DNA of 41,258 nucleotides from JBBIMS01 sp964531645 (GCA_964531645.1 CAZHEF010000022.1:1-41258), one strand, 5' to 3'. Numbered from the stretch's first letter, positions 24,600 to 33,346 are shown. Notes: generated from the sequence alone by a model not told the origin. Numbers and translations: made by a program.

Positions 24600-25543
24600 C
24601 CTAATTCCTTCCTCCGGCAACTTCAAATGAGATAAAAGTGCCTCTATATCCTCACTGAAACTTGCTATTAGCCGTCGGATATACATTATTCCATTTCTCT
24701 GTAAACCTTTCCGCTAATCTCTTCCCTTCTTCATAATTAACCGCATCCCTTATCATCACTATCTCTGCCCTTATCTCTGGCCATTCACTCTCAGAAACTT
24801 TTGACGATAGATTCTTCATCTTGTGAACCCAGCACCTTATCCTTATCGACTTCGGAAATACCTCCCTTATCGCTCTTATAAGCCCAGACACTCCATCTGG
24901 GGTCACAGACAATGGAACTCTTAAACCTCTTTTCACCATGTCCCTTAATATCTCCAACCAGTCATCATAGAATTCCTTCTTCCCTAATCTCATTGAAAGT
25001 AAAACATTCCTACCATCTCTTAGAATCCCCCATACTACCAGTATCGCTTCCTTCATCCCACCATCTTCCTTACATCTTCATATATCGCATCTAAAAATAT
25101 ATACTCCACCTCAAAAGAGGATAAATCCCTGATTTGAAAACCTCTCATGCTCTAACCAGAGAACTTCTCTGACCTTAGAGCCAGTGAGTTCTTTTAGAGC
25201 ATCCTCTATGTCTCTTGTAGAGAGTCCTCTTGCATACATCTTAGTATTAAGTATCTTTAAACACTCTGAGTTTTGACGGAGAAACTCTCTGAGCTTGGAG
25301 TGGAATGGTTCTGAGGTATTCCTTACCTGCGGAATCTCAATCTCAACCTTTCCTTCTGCTGTCCTCACAGAGGAAGGCTCATAGCCATTCCTATATCCTT
25401 TCAGCAGCCTCGAGTAGCTTCTGCATTAGAAGCTGCATGCCCTTCCTCAAAAACTCACTCAGAAGTTCCCTACCCATTACCCCTTCCTCCAGCACTTCCC
25501 TCAACCCCTTGCGAATTTTCTGACTTTGTTGTATCCCTTTCAT
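24600..25543 (-). mobile_element. IS256-family (mutator-type) transposase relic
   Basis: Broken reading frame that can be followed through several frames. MKGIQQSQKIRKGLRE starts at 25543. GYRNGYEPSSVRTAEGKVEI continues near 25398, and SSFEVEYIFLDAIYEDVR near 25120 carries the first catalytic Asp. DGRNVLLSMRLGKKEFYDDW and VTPDGVSGLIRAI (second Asp) follow, then SFSEDIEALLSHLKLPEE near 24650. At least four frameshifts or stops lie near 25400, 25138, 25057 and 24660. The C-terminal quarter with the catalytic Glu is missing. No terminal inverted repeats or target duplication were recognised. Inactive. Confidence 0.85.
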
Positions 25544-25675
25544 AAGCTTCGGTCTCCTTTCTTTTAATTTTTCTTTTCATTTTATCTATCATAACCGAAG
25601 CCTCCATATTTTTACAGGAATTATATGACATTAGCACCGAAATTGAAGATTAGATTTCGATTTTCATTGAAAAAA

Positions 25676-26323
25676 TTAATCTTCTAAGGAGCTTTTAGCT
25701 TTTTTGATTAATTCCCTGAGTTCTCTTGCAGATATTTCTGGGTCTTCAGAGCTTACAATTGCAGAGACAACAGCAACACCATCAGCACCGCTCTTTATAA
25801 CATCAAAAACCTTTTCCTTGTTTATTCCTCCAATCCCTATTACAGGAACTTTTACAGATTTTTTTATTTCCTTTATTCCATCAAGCCCAAGAGGGGGTCC
25901 TGCGTCTGGTTTTGTGGGAGTTGAAAAAACCGGGCTGACAGCTATATAGTCAGCACCCATTTTCTCTTTTTCTATTGCCTCTTCTACAGAACCTGCTGAT
26001 GCTCCAATAATAAAATTTTTCCCCAATATCCTCCTTGCAACATCCACTGGCATATCATCATTTCCGAGATGAACACCATCAGCCCGAACAGCAAGGGCAA
26101 TATCCACTCTGTCATTAATTATAAGAGGGTTTTCGCTACCTTCTATGATTTTTTTGACCTCTATAGCTTCCTCAATAAATTCTCTTGTGGACAAATTCTT
26201 TTCTCTCAATTGAATAACTGTGACTCCTCCTTTAACAGCTTTTTTTATCATTTCATGAAATGGCAATTTTGAAAGCTCCCTATCAGTAACAAGATAAAGC
26301 TCCCAGTTTATAATTTTTCTCAT
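25676..26323 (-). CDS. thiE: Thiamine-phosphate synthase
   Basis: 215 residues, TIM-barrel. Joins HMP-PP and thiazole phosphate to thiamine phosphate. Motifs VIQLREKNLSTREF, NDRVDIALAVRADGVHLGND, GADYIAVSPVFSTPTKPD and PVIGIGGI are typical. Lies 66 nt after thiM on the same strand, so the pair can salvage hydroxyethylthiazole. No thiD or thiC is in the window. Confidence 0.93.
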   Translation of the reverse strand: MRKIINWELYLVTDRELSKLPFHEMIKKAVKGGVTVIQLREKNLSTREFIEEAIEVKKIIEGSENPLIINDRVDIALAVRADGVHLGNDDMPVDVARRILGKNFIIGASAGSVEEAIEKEKMGADYIAVSPVFSTPTKPDAGPPLGLDGIKEIKKSVKVPVIGIGGINKEKVFDVIKSGADGVAVVSAIVSSEDPEISARELRELIKKAKSSLED

Positions 26324-26389
26324 TTTTAGTTACAGACTATAAGCTTCAAGCTCCTTCAAGTCTTGCCCGTCTTTCCTTTCTCGCTTTTC

Positions 26390-27211
26390 TCACCTTGTTT
26401 CATATTTTAACTCTTCCAGCCTCATTTTATCTGCAAACTCCTCTTCCTTTATCTCATAAATAGCATCAAGGAGAGCAATACCATAGGAGCCTGAAGAGGT
26501 TGCCTTTTCACTTGCCTTCTCTCCAGCAAGTCCAAAATAGGACAGACCCAAAGCAGTTGCAAGGAGAGGGTCTTTCTCAACTGCAAGAAATGCTCCAATT
26601 ATTACAGTTGCAGTGCATCCGGTTCCTGTGACCCATCTTAGTAATGGATGCCCATTGAAACATCTGAATGCTCTTTTCCCATCAGTTATAAAGTCAACCC
26701 TGCCTGTAATTGCAATTACTGTTTTAAGCTCCCTTGAAAGCTCAAGTCCTTCCTTCCAGACCTCCTCTACTTCATGAAGGGAATCAACTCCCTTTGTCTT
26801 TCCCTTTTCGTCGGATAAAGATAAAATCTCAGAGGCATTTCCCCTTATAGAGGATAAATTTACCTCATTTATTATCCTTTTTGAGGCATTGGTTCTGAGC
26901 GGTGTTGCTCCCGCTCCCACAGGGTCAAGAATCACAGGGATACCAATCTTATTTGCCTTTTTCCCTGCTTTAATCATTGATTCAATCCATTCTTGCTCAA
27001 GAGTTCCTATGTTGATGACAAGGGCTCTTGCAAGGGAGACCATATCCTCTACTTCATCAATGGAATGAGCCATAACAGGGGAAGCTCCTATAGCAAGAAG
27101 AGCATTGGCAGTGTAATTCATAACAACAAAATTTGTAATGTTGTGGACGAGGGGCTTCTCTTCCCTAATTTTTTTTAAGGCAGAAGCGCCTCTTTCTCTC
27201 AGATTCTCCAC
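26390..27211 (-). CDS. thiM: Hydroxyethylthiazole kinase
   Basis: 273 residues, ribokinase-like fold. Phosphorylates 4-methyl-5-(2-hydroxyethyl)thiazole for thiamine salvage. Motifs HNITNFVVMNYTANALLAIG, ASPVMAH, ILDPVGAGATPLR and the anion-hole GTGCTATVIIGAF are intact. GTG start at 27211 with AGGAGG 7 nt upstream. No TPP riboswitch consensus is seen in the 140 nt upstream. Confidence 0.93.
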   Translation of the reverse strand: MENLRERGASALKKIREEKPLVHNITNFVVMNYTANALLAIGASPVMAHSIDEVEDMVSLARALVINIGTLEQEWIESMIKAGKKANKIGIPVILDPVGAGATPLRTNASKRIINEVNLSSIRGNASEILSLSDEKGKTKGVDSLHEVEEVWKEGLELSRELKTVIAITGRVDFITDGKRAFRCFNGHPLLRWVTGTGCTATVIIGAFLAVEKDPLLATALGLSYFGLAGEKASEKATSSGSYGIALLDAIYEIKEEEFADKMRLEELKYETR

Positions 27212-27247
27212 TTCTAAACCTCCTTAGAGAAATTTAAAAGGAAAAAG

Positions 27248-27340
27248 TTAGAAGTCAAAAGGGAAAAATTTATCTTCATATTTTACCCTCTTTTTTATTT
27301 TTGATTTCGGCTTTTTCATTTTGACTTTTGCCTTTCCCAT
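27248..27340 (-). CDS. Possible 30-residue Lys-rich small ORF
   Basis: ATG at 27340 with AAGGAGG 5 nt upstream, 30 codons, TAA at 27248-27250. The peptide begins MGKAKVKMKKPKSKIKKR and ends KFFPFDF. The first 20 residues hold 11 Lys/Arg. It sits 13 nt after the TPR-nuclease gene and 36 nt before thiM, on the same strand. The same DNA resembles A/G-rich tracts elsewhere in the window (31490-31526), so the ORF could be a chance product of a low-complexity repeat. Confidence 0.35.
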   Translation of the reverse strand: MGKAKVKMKKPKSKIKKRVKYEDKFFPFDF

Positions 27341-27353
27341 CTTGCCTCCTTAA

Positions 27354-28700
27354 TTATTCTATTTCTTCAATTTGAAGAGGAGAAAAAAGTGCTATTTCAG
27401 AGTGTTCCTTGTATTTCTTAACAAATCCCCTGACAACAATCTCCTTCCCTTCATACTCCTTCAAATCTCTTTTGAATCTCGCAATTTCATTTATAAATAT
27501 TATTACATTGAAAGTTTTCTGCCAATCAGGAGATGATTGAAGATAAACCACAGACCCCCCAAAATATACCTTATAAACCATGAATCTTATTGCGGAAAGT
27601 TTTCCAAGAAGATAAATTGCATCCTGTGATGGAGAAGGAACTTCCTTTCCAAAACCCCAGAGACCTTTATTTTTCTCCCTTGCACTTCTTTCTGCCTCAA
27701 TAAATTTTTTTTGATAAGGATGATGAAATCTCGTATAAACATTTGCAAAACCTTCCTCTATGATAAATTCGTTGAAAAAGATCATGCTGGGAAGCCAGAG
27801 ATAAACAAGCAATCTCCCGAATTTATCTCTTCCCTGTTTATCTATGAGGATATAAACATCCTTATTTTCAAGATGATAAAGGGCAAACTCCCTTGAAAGA
27901 AGTCCCATCAACCTTACTTTTTCTCTTTCCTCATCAATCTCAGGAGCATCCACACCAACAAGTCTTACAATTTCCTCTCTTCCCTGGACATTCAATTGAA
28001 AAGTGTCTCCATCAAAAACTTTTGTCACTCGGGCGGGAAGTCTTTCCCTTCTTTCCCTGATTTTCTGCTCCAACTCCTCGATCTGTTCACCAAAGTCCTT
28101 CTTTAGTCTATTATCCTCTGTTGTTTCATAGAAATTCTTCAGGACTTTTATAGCTTCCTCAAACATACCAATTTCAGAATAGAATTTACCTGCAAGGGAA
28201 GGAACATAAGGAGGATGACCTGGAAGGTTTGATGCAATTTCATAGTATTTTGCAGCTTTATCAGGTTCTTTAAGATGGTAAAAATAATTGAATCCTAAAA
28301 GCTCTGGGAGCTTCCAGTAATAAGGATGATGTTTCCTCCCCTTTTCCAGAAGATTGTTCGAAAGATTCACATCCACAAGGGTTAAGAGTCTTGCTCCAAC
28401 TAAATAACTTTCTTTATTGTAAGGGTCAATGTCAGTTAAAACATCAAAAAGATGGAAAAGCCATTCGTACTTGTATCCTCTCTGATAATAGTGGGAGCCA
28501 AAGTAAGTAAGAGCTCTTGCCATAATCAGGTTTCCAACAAAGGAAGGGTTTCCCATGGAAAGAGTCCTCAAATAATTTCCACTTGGTAAATACAAATATA
28601 AATCAGGATTTGGAGTTGTAAGCACCGAAGATTTAATGTTAAAGTAAGCAATCACTGGCAAAGTCAAAAAGATAATTATCAAAGCTAAAAAATTCCTCAT
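27354..28700 (-). CDS. TPR - thermonuclease (SNase) - OB-fold fusion protein
   Basis: 448 residues. N-terminal membrane anchor or signal (2-20). TPR-like helices at about 55-215 (AAKYYEIASNLPG, EEAIKVLKNFYE) and a coiled linker 205-220 follow. A staphylococcal-nuclease domain spans about 222-350, with the catalytic set Arg246, Asp251, Glu254 and Arg296 (VRLVGVDAPE, GRDKFGR) plus Asp230 and Asp232. A C-terminal OB-like segment (about 375-445, EYEGKEIVVRGFVKKY) ends the protein. All SNase residues needed for Ca-dependent cleavage seem present, so it may be an envelope-located nuclease. It overlaps the ABC permease by 4 nt. TPR proteins next to ABC-2 exporters are known in some type IV pilus loci (PilGHI of Myxococcus), but the nuclease makes that comparison uncertain. 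Confidence 0.83.
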   Translation of the reverse strand: MRNFLALIIIFLTLPVIAYFNIKSSVLTTPNPDLYLYLPSGNYLRTLSMGNPSFVGNLIMARALTYFGSHYYQRGYKYEWLFHLFDVLTDIDPYNKESYLVGARLLTLVDVNLSNNLLEKGRKHHPYYWKLPELLGFNYFYHLKEPDKAAKYYEIASNLPGHPPYVPSLAGKFYSEIGMFEEAIKVLKNFYETTEDNRLKKDFGEQIEELEQKIRERRERLPARVTKVFDGDTFQLNVQGREEIVRLVGVDAPEIDEEREKVRLMGLLSREFALYHLENKDVYILIDKQGRDKFGRLLVYLWLPSMIFFNEFIIEEGFANVYTRFHHPYQKKFIEAERSAREKNKGLWGFGKEVPSPSQDAIYLLGKLSAIRFMVYKVYFGGSVVYLQSSPDWQKTFNVIIFINEIARFKRDLKEYEGKEIVVRGFVKKYKEHSEIALFSPLQIEEIE

Positions 28701-29461
28701 AGCTCTCTTTTTGAGAAGACAATAATTGAAAGGGAAATAAAAATAACAGAATAAAGGATAGAGTAGGCTGGTGAAAGGATAAAAGAAATTTTTGGATAGG
28801 GTAGATCGTAAACAAGATTTATTTTAAAGTTAAAAAGCTCAAGATTTGGGAATATGTAGGAGAGGACCTTTAAGAAAAGTTGTAAAGGCAGGTTCTTTGC
28901 AAATTGTGACAGCTGGATTGCGTTGGAAAGGGAATGTCCTGATATATATATTATAAAAAGAGTTATCATGGAAAGGTAAGGGCTTAAAAAGGTTGATAGA
29001 AATATTGAAATTGAGGATAGAAGTAAAAGCTCAAAAAAGAGAAAATAGGCACCAATCAAGAAACCAGAAATCCAGTTTTCTCCATTGGAAAGGAGGAAAA
29101 GCCAGCCAACGAGAGAAATTATTGCAATGATAGTAGTAGACAAAAGAATAAGGGCTAAGAAGTTAGAAATTATGTAGCCACCATGGGAAATAGGTTTTGA
29201 GAGAATCACATAGAGAGTTTTCGCAGATATCTCTTTGGCTATTATATTCGCTCCGACGACTGTTATAAAGAGAACACCTGTGATTGAAGGGGAAAGAAGA
29301 CCTATATCTTTAAAAACTTTAAATTTTTCACCAACTACCATCTCCTGAAGGATTACTGAGCTGAGAAGAAAAAAAGAGCCGAGGAAAAGGAGTCCATAAA
29401 AAATTTTTTCCCTTGAAATCTCCTTAAATATTACTAATGAAAGTTTTAAAATCTTTTTCAT
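28697..29461 (-). CDS. ABC-2 type transporter permease
   Basis: 254 residues with six hydrophobic segments and no large loops (FYGLLFLGSFFLLSSVIL, SPSITGVLFITVVGANIIAKEISAKTL). The ISAKTLYVILSKPISHGGYI region is the typical NosY/ABC-2 cytoplasmic coupling stretch. Overlaps both neighbours by 4 nt (ATPase and TPR-nuclease), which implies a three-part assembly translated together. Confidence 0.83.
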   Translation of the reverse strand: MKKILKLSLVIFKEISREKIFYGLLFLGSFFLLSSVILQEMVVGEKFKVFKDIGLLSPSITGVLFITVVGANIIAKEISAKTLYVILSKPISHGGYIISNFLALILLSTTIIAIISLVGWLFLLSNGENWISGFLIGAYFLFFELLLLSSISIFLSTFLSPYLSMITLFIIYISGHSLSNAIQLSQFAKNLPLQLFLKVLSYIFPNLELFNFKINLVYDLPYPKISFILSPAYSILYSVIFISLSIIVFSKREL

Positions 29462-30324
29462 AGCAGTAAATCAGTATCCTTTATATGTTCCAAGTAAAAT
29501 TCCTCAAGAATACCCTCTCGTTTATTGGTTATTGATTTTATTTTTCCATTGTTTTGCTTTATTTTTTCAATGGAGTCCCACAATTCACTTTCCTTAACCC
29601 TTATCCTTTTCTCATTACCCATCATGTCTTCAATATAAACAATTTCATAAGAATCAAAGAAAAGGGAATTTACTTCCACAGTGTTGATAAGCTCCCCTTT
29701 ATTTATGAGAGCTACTCTGTCACATAGATTTTCAGCATCTTCAAGGTCATGGGTGCTTATTATAATTGTCTTCCCCTTCTCTCTTAAAGATAAAATAAGA
29801 TTCTTTAACATTCTTCTACCCAATGGATCAAGACCTGTCATTGGCTCATCGAGAATAAGGATTTCAGGGTCATGGAAAATTGCCTGGGCAATTCCAATTC
29901 TCTGAATCATTCCCCTTGAGAAAGTTGAGATTTTCTCTTCACTGAATTTTTCAAGATTTACAAGTCTTAAAAGTTCATCTATTCTTTCCTTCTTTTTCTC
30001 GGGAGGAAAGTTGAAAAGGTCACCAACAAGGTTTAAAAGCTCTTTTGCTTTTAAATTCTTAAAAAAAGATGGGTTCTCAGGTAAGAATCCTATCTCCCAC
30101 TTTGAATTCTCTCCTACAGGTTTACCTTTAATTATAACCTTTCCTTCGGAAGGGTTGGTTATTCCCGCTATAATTTTTAAAGTTGTGGTCTTCCCCGCGC
30201 CATTGGGACCGAGCATTCCAAATATCTCTCCTTCTTTTATCTGAAGGAAGAGATTTTTTAAAGCATAAAATTTCTTTATGTTTCTTTTATAAATTTTTGA
30301 GACATCGGTAATTTCAATAATCAT
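29458..30324 (-). CDS. ABC transporter ATPase (ABC-2 exporter type)
   Basis: 288 residues. Walker A GPNGAGKTTTLKI, signature FSRGMIQRIGIAQA, Walker B ILILDEPMTGLDP and switch His in STHDLEDAE. The C-terminal 70 residues are the extra domain common in NatA/CcmA-like exporters. A TATAAT box at 30332-30337 lies about 8 nt above the ATG and there is no ribosome binding site, so the mRNA may be leaderless. Confidence 0.92.
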   Translation of the reverse strand: MIIEITDVSKIYKRNIKKFYALKNLFLQIKEGEIFGMLGPNGAGKTTTLKIIAGITNPSEGKVIIKGKPVGENSKWEIGFLPENPSFFKNLKAKELLNLVGDLFNFPPEKKKERIDELLRLVNLEKFSEEKISTFSRGMIQRIGIAQAIFHDPEILILDEPMTGLDPLGRRMLKNLILSLREKGKTIIISTHDLEDAENLCDRVALINKGELINTVEVNSLFFDSYEIVYIEDMMGNEKRIRVKESELWDSIEKIKQNNGKIKSITNKREGILEEFYLEHIKDTDLLL

Positions 30325-30331
30325 AAAGAAT

Positions 30332-30337
30332 ATTATA
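30332..30337 (-). promoter_or_regulatory. -10 box of the ABC exporter operon
   Basis: Perfect TATAAT on the minus strand, 8 nt upstream of the ATPase start codon. The -35 region (TCGCTT at 17 nt) is poor. Confidence 0.45.
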
Positions 30338-30378
30338 AAATTAAAGCTGGCAAAAAGCGAGTTTTAAGGAGTGATGTT

Positions 30379-31383
30379 ATGAATAAAATTGATAACGCAA
30401 TTTTGAATTCATTAAAGGTAAACATGGGTTATAAGGAGGGAGAGAAGGTTGCAATTATAATGCAGGAATGGAATCCTAAATTTGGAACAGAATTTGTTCA
30501 GAAATTCAATCAGGCAAAAGATTTGTGTGTGAGGATTTACGAAGTGTTTAAAAATGCCAATGTAGATGTTGAGCTTATTAGCTATACGCCTGAAGAGGCA
30601 AGAAGTGGTGTGGATGTACCTCAAGAATTGTATGAAAAAACAGGATTCAAGGAGATTATATTTATGCCAACGGTTTTCTCATTGACCCACACCAATTTCA
30701 GAAGAGCTCAGAGTGAAAAGGGCTCAAGGATTGCAAGTATGCCAGGATTTACCCTTGAAATGTTTGAGGAGGGAGGGCCCATGGATGTTGATTATCACAT
30801 CCTTCATGAAAAAACAGTGGAAATGGCTGAAAATTTAGGAGGAAGTAAATATGTAAGAATTGTTGCAGAGGGAACTGATATTACTGTTGAAATTGACCCT
30901 GAGCTTGTTCATGTCTCGAGTGGATTGCTTGATAAACCCGGAAAATACGGAAATCTTCCAGGGGCTGAAGCATATGTTGTCCCTGTTCATGAAGGTGACT
31001 CCTTCGGATATTTTACAGTTCCTGAAGGATGGGGAGGGGCGAATCCCTTAAAATACAAAGCAAAATTCTTTATAGAGAAAGGAAGATTTGCTGATGTAAA
31101 GGGTGAAAGTAAAGAAGCGCAAGATTATATAGAGAAAGAAATAAAACCACTTATTTTTGGAGGGAAAGATTTCAATATACTTGCTGAGCTCGGAATAGGG
31201 ACAAATCCAAATATAACCAAAGATTATATCCAAAGGAAAGGCTGGAATACACTTGTAGCTGAAAAAATTTTTGGCTCAGCTCATTTTGCCAATGGAAACA
31301 GCAAAGGTATGGGAGGAAAGAATGATGTTCCTGTTCACATCGATTGGGTTGTACCAGATGTAAAAATATATTTCAAATTTTAA
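30379..31383 (+). CDS. M29-like aminopeptidase
   Basis: 334 residues, shorter than the usual 370-410 of M29 enzymes (AmpS, aminopeptidase T). Metal-ligand motifs of the family are present in order: Glu in ILAELGIGTNP, Glu in VAEKIFG, His in GSAHFANGNS, and His and Asp in PVHIDWV. Cytoplasmic metallo-aminopeptidase removing N-terminal residues. AAGGAG precedes the ATG. Divergent from the ABC exporter operon, with 54 nt between them. Confidence 0.83.
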   Translation: MNKIDNAILNSLKVNMGYKEGEKVAIIMQEWNPKFGTEFVQKFNQAKDLCVRIYEVFKNANVDVELISYTPEEARSGVDVPQELYEKTGFKEIIFMPTVFSLTHTNFRRAQSEKGSRIASMPGFTLEMFEEGGPMDVDYHILHEKTVEMAENLGGSKYVRIVAEGTDITVEIDPELVHVSSGLLDKPGKYGNLPGAEAYVVPVHEGDSFGYFTVPEGWGGANPLKYKAKFFIEKGRFADVKGESKEAQDYIEKEIKPLIFGGKDFNILAELGIGTNPNITKDYIQRKGWNTLVAEKIFGSAHFANGNSKGMGGKNDVPVHIDWVVPDVKIYFKF

Positions 31384-31394
31384 AAATTTATGAT

Positions 31395-31423
31395 TTGACT
31401 GTTGAATATCAGTTTTTTAAAAT
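31395..31423 (+). promoter_or_regulatory. Promoter of the TPR lipoprotein-DUF763 operon
   Basis: TTGACT (31395-31400), 17 nt, TAAAAT (31418-31423). The leader to the ATG at 31542 is about 110 nt and contains the pyrimidine-rich tract at 31490-31526. Confidence 0.65.
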
Positions 31424-31489
31424 AAAAATAGATATAGATTGAAAATGGATGAAATTATAAAGAGTTTTAACTGGAAAAAAGACTTATTT

Positions 31490-31526
31490 TTTAATTTTGC
31501 CTTTTTACTTTTGACTTTTTACTTTC
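31490..31526 (+). repeat. Pyrimidine-rich low-complexity tract
   Basis: Consists of slightly varied TTTTTACTTTTGAC units directly in front of the AAGGAGG of the lipoprotein gene. Closely similar tracts, on the opposite strand or in inverted pairs, lie at about 27230-27337. Weaker ones lie at 36430-36475 and 21290-21345. Confidence 0.4.
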
Positions 31527-31541
31527 TATAAGGAGGTTGGG

Positions 31542-32270
31542 ATGAAAAAAATATTTTTAATTGCCTTCTTTCTACCTCTGATAATCTTTTCCTGCAAAGT
31601 AAAGGTCTCTGAAGAGGAGATAGCCAGAAACTTCAATGCTTATATTTCCAGTGGATACAGACATTTAAGTGAGAAGGATTTTGACTCTGCAATAAAAGAT
31701 TTCAAAAATGCTGTTTCATTGAAACCAGACTCAGAGCGAGCTCACAATTTTCTTGGAATCTCTTACTTTATGAAAAAGAACTACAAACCCGCCGAGGAAG
31801 AATTCAATAAAGCAATTTCCCTTAATAATTCTTATTCTCCCGCATATTCAAATCTTGGAAATGTCTATTTGAAACTAAACAACTGGTCAAAGGCTGAGGA
31901 ATGCTACAAAAAAGCAATAGAGCTGGATCCCGATTCTCCATCTCCCTATTATAGCCTTGGTAATCTGTTGCTTTCTGTTGGAAGATTTGATGAAGGTATG
32001 GCTTATCTTCTAAAAGGATTTCAGATTGACCCTAATTTTATGGAAAGAGAAGCGGTTCTTAAGACAGAACTTACCGAGCTTTATCCAAAGGGTGGTGAAC
32101 TTTACTTTGCCTATGCAAAATTATTCGCTTCAGCTGGAGATGTGGAAAAAACCGCTGAATACCTTGAGAAAGCAAAAAGAGCAGGTTTCAATGATTGGGG
32201 AAGAATTCTAAGTGAAGCAGAATTTGAAAAGGTAAGGGACAATCCGGAGATACGGAAGTTTATTCATTAA
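31542..32270 (+). CDS. TPR-repeat lipoprotein
   Basis: 242 residues. Signal peptide MKKIFLIAFFLPLIIFSC ends in a lipobox-like IFSC with Cys18 (Phe at -2 is not ideal). Four or so TPR motifs follow (FDSAIKDFKNAVSLKPDS, YKPAEEEFNKAISL, WSKAEECYKKAIELDPDS, FDEGMAYLLKGFQIDPN). It should be a membrane-tethered protein-interaction scaffold. AAGGAGG lies 7 nt upstream. Only 2 nt separate it from the DUF763 gene. Confidence 0.85.
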   Translation: MKKIFLIAFFLPLIIFSCKVKVSEEEIARNFNAYISSGYRHLSEKDFDSAIKDFKNAVSLKPDSERAHNFLGISYFMKKNYKPAEEEFNKAISLNNSYSPAYSNLGNVYLKLNNWSKAEECYKKAIELDPDSPSPYYSLGNLLLSVGRFDEGMAYLLKGFQIDPNFMEREAVLKTELTELYPKGGELYFAYAKLFASAGDVEKTAEYLEKAKRAGFNDWGRILSEAEFEKVRDNPEIRKFIH

Positions 32271-32272
32271 AA

Positions 32273-33346
32273 ATGGGGAAAACTGGAATTGCCAATCTTC
32301 CTCTTCATTACGGTAAAGCCCCTCCATGGCTTTTCGAAAAGATGGTTCCTCTTTCAAAAAATATAATTTTGTGGATTTGTATCGAGGAGGGGAATCAAGG
32401 ATTCCTTGAAAAAATTTCAGACCCTTTCTGGTTTCAATCTCTTGGATGTATTCTCGGTTTTGACTGGCACTCCTCAGGACTTACAACAACTCTTTGCGGA
32501 GCTATTAAAGAAGCTCTGAAAGATATTGGAGATGAAACAAAAATATTTGTTGCGGGAGGGAAAGGAAGGGTTGCAAGAAAAACACCCGATGAGATTAGAA
32601 CTTTATCGGAAAAAACTGGCTTGAACCCTGAGCCACTAATTTATGCCAGCAGGATTTCTGCAAAGATAGATTCTGTAGCAGTTCAGGATGGATATTCCAT
32701 CTATCACCACACTTTCGTTTTCACGGATTCAGGTGCATGGTGCGTAATTCAGCAAGGAATGAACACTGAAAACAGAATGGCGAGAAGATACCACTGGCTA
32801 TCTGAAAAAATAAAGGATTTTGTAAATGAGCCTCATAATGCAGTATGCTGTGATGAAAGGCATTCGGTTCTGAATATGGTGGCAGAAGAGAGTGAGGATG
32901 CGAGGAGGGTAGTGCCAGAAATAGTAAAAGAAAAACCCGATAAACTTGAAAAGGAATTAAAAAAGATAAAGGAACTAAATCTTCCAACCGAACACCCTGT
33001 TTCCAGTGAAAATGTTGATATTAAGAGACTATCAAAGATATTCCAGAAAATTTATGAGAATAGACCAGATAATTTTGAGAATCTTCTTGCCATTGAAGGA
33101 GTTGGAGAAAAAACAATAAGAGCTCTTGCTTTAATATCCGATGTTGTTTATGGAGCGAAGCCAAGTTTCAGAGACCCTGCAACATATTCCTTTGCCCATG
33201 GAGGTAAAGATGGCCATCCATTCCCCGTTGACAGAAGAACCTACGATAGGTCAATTGAAATAACTGAAAAAGCGATAAAACTTGCAAAAATCGGAGATTA
33301 TGAAAAAATTAGAGCCTTGCGAAGATTGCAAATAATCTTCCGATAG
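32273..33346 (+). CDS. DUF763 protein with helix-hairpin-helix motif
   Basis: 357 residues, full length for DUF763, a family common in archaea and thermophilic bacteria. N-terminal TGIANLPLHYGKAPPWLFEK and ILGFDWHSSGLTTTLCGAIK are family hallmarks. A helix-hairpin-helix (LLAIEGVGEKTIRALALI, about 266-283) suggests contact with DNA or RNA. The function is unknown. The last 20 codons and about 55 nt downstream are duplicated, imperfectly, 440 nt further on. Confidence 0.88.
   Translation: MGKTGIANLPLHYGKAPPWLFEKMVPLSKNIILWICIEEGNQGFLEKISDPFWFQSLGCILGFDWHSSGLTTTLCGAIKEALKDIGDETKIFVAGGKGRVARKTPDEIRTLSEKTGLNPEPLIYASRISAKIDSVAVQDGYSIYHHTFVFTDSGAWCVIQQGMNTENRMARRYHWLSEKIKDFVNEPHNAVCCDERHSVLNMVAEESEDARRVVPEIVKEKPDKLEKELKKIKELNLPTEHPVSSENVDIKRLSKIFQKIYENRPDNFENLLAIEGVGEKTIRALALISDVVYGAKPSFRDPATYSFAHGGKDGHPFPVDRRTYDRSIEITEKAIKLAKIGDYEKIRALRRLQIIFR

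Noticed and set aside
27212..27353. TPP riboswitch upstream of thiM
   Set aside because: Neither the CTGAGA nor the GGATAATGCCAG-type core is present on the minus strand; the stretch is A/G-rich low-complexity DNA.
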